DNA of 64,000 bases, from positions 1 to 64,000 of the forward strand of contig JAFUEH010000014.1 in assembly GCA_017463985.1 (NCBI GenBank), read 5' to 3'. Positions within the stretch are counted from its first letter, which is position 1. Every line of letters begins with the position of its first letter. The notes beneath the pieces were generated by a model. It made no database searches and was not told where the DNA came from. It saw only the letters and a program-made list of their open reading frames with translations. Position numbers and translations under genes: made by a program. Of the stretch, positions 61,921 through 64,000 are shown one piece after another. Origin of the DNA: Eubacterium sp. (GTDB lineage: Bacteria > Bacillota > Clostridia > Oscillospirales > Acutalibacteraceae).

Positions 61921-63951
61921 ATGGATAATTATGTAGGAAAAAGACTGGACGGCAGATATGAGGTGCAGGAGATCGTCGGCGTCGGCGGTATGTCTGTTGT
62001 CTATAAAGCTTACGATAATGTGGATGACAGGATCGTTGCCGTTAAAATTCTGAAGGAAGAGTTTGCGGCGAACGAGGAGTTTAAGCGCCGCTTTAAAAAC
62101 GAATCTAAGGCGATCGCTTTGCTGTCGCATCCGAATATCGTAAAGGTTTACGACGTTAATTTCGGTGAGCGCCTCCAATATATCGTGATGGAATATATCG
62201 ACGGCATCACCTTGAAGGAATATATCAATAAGCAGGGAGCAATCACCTGGAACGACGCGCTGTATTTTATGACGCAGATCCTCGGCGCTGTGCAGCACGC
62301 ACACGATAAGGGCATCGTCCACCGTGATATTAAGCCGCAGAATATTATTCTGCTGTCGAACGGAAATATCAAGGTTACGGATTTCGGTATTGCCCGTTTT
62401 TCCCGCAGCGAAACAAGAACGCTGACGGAGCAGGCGATCGGCTCTGTTCATTATATCGCGCCGGAGCAGGCAAAGGGCGAGTACACCGACGAAAAGGCGG
62501 ATATCTACTCCCTCGGCGTCGTGCTGTATGAAATGCTTTCCGGTGGTGTGCCTTTTGAGGCCGACAGCGCTGTTTCCGTCGCCTTGATGCAGCTGCAGGC
62601 GGACGCGAAGCGCCTGACCGACATCAATCCGGACATTCCGCTCGGCTTGGAGCAGATTTGTGTACGCGCGATGCAAAAAAATCCGCTGGACCGTTATCAG
62701 ACGGCTACGGAAATGCTGCTGGATATTGAGGAAATTATTCGTAACCCGGCTACGACGTTCCACTATGCCGCTAAGGTCGATACCAACCCAACGAAGATCG
62801 TGCCGGTCGAGCATAAAAAGGCTGAGCCTGTTGCTGATGAAAACGGCGATGACAAGCAGGAGGAATATGAAGATCCTAACCGTAAAAAGAAGATCGTTAC
62901 TGCGGTGATCATCGGACTGATCGTATTAATCGCTGCAGCGGTGCTGTTGGTGCTGGGCGTGACGAACGGCTTCAATACAAAGACCTACAAGCTCGAGAAC
63001 TTTGTCGGTATGAATTATGACGAGCTCAAAACAGCGAACGATAACGGCGCTTATAAGTACGAGCTGATCCCCGAGTTTGAAAAGACGGACGAAGCCCTGC
63101 CCGGTACGGTGCTGTCTCAGTCGCCGGAGGCCGGTACGAAGGTGCTTGAAGGCACGCAGGTGACGTTAGTTGTCGCCACTTCTCAGGATGATATCAGCGT
63201 ACCGAATGTCTACCAGTATACTGAGGAGCAGGCGAAAACAAAGCTCCAGCAAGCAGGACTAGTGAATTTTAAAACCGTTGCGATGTCCTCGGAGGAGATT
63301 GCGGAAGGCAAGGTGATCTATACTGATCCGAAGGCCGGCTCCGTTACCTCTGCCGATAAGGAAATTACGCTGTATATTTCCTCCGGTCCGTCCACCACGG
63401 TGGTGCAGACGCTGACGATTCCGGATGTATACGGCCTGAAGCAGGAGGACGCCAAGCTCTTTATGGAAAAGCTGGGCTTCACGAACGTTACCTTTGTGAC
63501 GCAGGACAGCCCGATCGCTAAGGGCGTCGTGATTTCTCAGTCGCCTTCCGCTGGCGGTTCGGCACAAGCAAGCGACGCGATCAAGCTGATCATCTCTTCC
63601 GGTACTACTACCACGACGACGGTCAAGCAGGTACAGATCGCTGTCACCGTGCATCTGCCGAAGAAGGTCGATCAGGACGGTAATTACCTGACGGATACGA
63701 TGATCATCAAGATCGACGGCGATACACACACCTCTAAGATCGTTACGCTGGACGGCTCTGACGTCAGTGTTACCGTTTCCGGCGAGGGCGGAAAGTCGTT
63801 CTCCATCGGCGCTGCATTGGCCGGTACGGAAGCGGCGGAAACGAAATCGACGAACGGCGAGACGGATGAAAGCATAAGCTTTGATTTCTCCGCCTTCTCA
63901 TCAGACGAGCAGACGACGGTACCCGAGCCTGCCACCGATACTACCGAATAA
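61921..63951 (+). CDS. prkC: Membrane Ser/Thr kinase with PASTA domains
   Basis: A 676-residue kinase sensing peptidoglycan fragments/lipid II. The kinase domain (about 10-270) has VGVGGMSVVYKAYD, AVKILKEEF, IVHRDIKPQNIIL, VTDFGIARF and the activation segment AIGSVHYIAPEQ. One membrane segment follows (about 322-344), then three PASTA repeats (about 355-560; VPNVYQYTEEQAKTKLQQAG, split copies), then an extra C-terminal domain of about 110 residues with a beta-rich and Ser/Thr/Glu-rich tail that is not typical of B. subtilis PrkC. It is followed by a hairpin and probably by rsgA outside the window. Confidence 0.95.
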   Translation: MDNYVGKRLDGRYEVQEIVGVGGMSVVYKAYDNVDDRIVAVKILKEEFAANEEFKRRFKNESKAIALLSHPNIVKVYDVNFGERLQYIVMEYIDGITLKEYINKQGAITWNDALYFMTQILGAVQHAHDKGIVHRDIKPQNIILLSNGNIKVTDFGIARFSRSETRTLTEQAIGSVHYIAPEQAKGEYTDEKADIYSLGVVLYEMLSGGVPFEADSAVSVALMQLQADAKRLTDINPDIPLGLEQICVRAMQKNPLDRYQTATEMLLDIEEIIRNPATTFHYAAKVDTNPTKIVPVEHKKAEPVADENGDDKQEEYEDPNRKKKIVTAVIIGLIVLIAAAVLLVLGVTNGFNTKTYKLENFVGMNYDELKTANDNGAYKYELIPEFEKTDEALPGTVLSQSPEAGTKVLEGTQVTLVVATSQDDISVPNVYQYTEEQAKTKLQQAGLVNFKTVAMSSEEIAEGKVIYTDPKAGSVTSADKEITLYISSGPSTTVVQTLTIPDVYGLKQEDAKLFMEKLGFTNVTFVTQDSPIAKGVVISQSPSAGGSAQASDAIKLIISSGTTTTTTVKQVQIAVTVHLPKKVDQDGNYLTDTMIIKIDGDTHTSKIVTLDGSDVSVTVSGEGGKSFSIGAALAGTEAAETKSTNGETDESISFDFSAFSSDEQTTVPEPATDTTE

Positions 63952-63966
63952 GCTGAACGGATTATT

Positions 63967-63990
63967 GGGAGGGCGTCAGCCCTCCCGTGT
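63967..63990 (+). terminator. Hairpin after prkC
   Basis: GGGAGGGC and GCCCTCCC pair perfectly around GTCA. Only a weak T-run (GTGTTGTTAT) follows, so it may be a partial terminator before the next gene of the operon. Confidence 0.6.
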
Positions 63991-64000
63991 TGTTATAGGA

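Noticed and set aside
61900-62814. Open frame of about 300 codons on the minus strand
   Set aside because: It lies opposite the clear kinase domain of prkC, where codon bias opens the reverse frame.

Overview
The window looks like a chromosomal segment of a low-to-mid GC Clostridia species, most likely an Oscillospirales/Ruminococcaceae-type gut anaerobe. The signs are Gram-positive gene order (scpA-scpB-DUF2953-gerW-dacF-rluB; yicC-remA-gmk-rpoZ-priA-def-fmt-yugP-rsmB-rlmN-prpC-prkC), a spore-associated gerW, strong GGAGG ribosome sites, dockerin-type C-termini on secreted proteins, and the absence of outer-membrane genes. The organism is inferred from these traits; no marker rRNA is present.

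Region 1 (1-1.15 kb) is AT-rich. It holds a terminator, a tRNA-Lys(UUU) on the minus strand with a possible integrase-tail relic at its 3' side, and a possible tiny hydrophobic peptide. Region 2 (1.17-26.2 kb) is a Wzx/Wzy polysaccharide locus: cpsC, cpsD (tyrosine autokinase), three GT-B glycosyltransferases, Wzy, LicD, an Lgt-like membrane protein, two very large secreted dockerin proteins (one with a phosphodiester glycosidase domain), a decayed start of a third such gene, a further glycosyltransferase, Wzx, ugd, and capE-capF-(membrane tyrosine phosphatase)-capG. CapE/F/G make UDP-N-acetyl-L-fucosamine and Ugd makes UDP-glucuronate, so the polymer probably contains FucNAc and uronic acid with LicD-added phospho-substituents. 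No initiating phosphoglycosyltransferase is seen.

Region 3 (26.3-34.1 kb) holds a CAP-domain secreted protein, a small membrane protein, a MocR-type regulator lacking the PLP lysine divergent from an ECF S-component and a radical SAM gene, and then an Fe-S/sulfur operon (iscS-iscU-nadA-mnmA). Region 4 (34.1-45.4 kb) has a 410-bp gene-poor stretch with nested inverted repeats, a 49-aa acidic protein in its own transcription unit, a sensor lipoprotein with a two-component system, yqhQ, prmC, a site-2 protease, scpAB, DUF2953, gerW, dacF and rluB. Region 5 (45.4-51.2 kb) has a three-gene biotin-dependent transcarboxylase-like operon (12S-like, 1.3S biotin carrier, 5S), a frameshifted transglutaminase/dockerin gene, and an SDR gene behind a palindromic operator.

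Region 6 (51.2-52.6 kb) is the RNA-rich part. It has a 6S-like structured RNA and a DUF1292 gene on the minus strand. Divergent from them is a roughly 540-base transcription unit with a consensus promoter, a strong terminator, several stems, no long ORF, and three copies of a box consisting of a Shine-Dalgarno, ATCCRATGGRCA and a mini-ORF. This last unit is the best candidate for an undescribed system. Region 7 (52.6-64 kb) is a conserved housekeeping operon ending in the PP2C phosphatase/PASTA kinase pair that controls cell-wall growth and dormancy.
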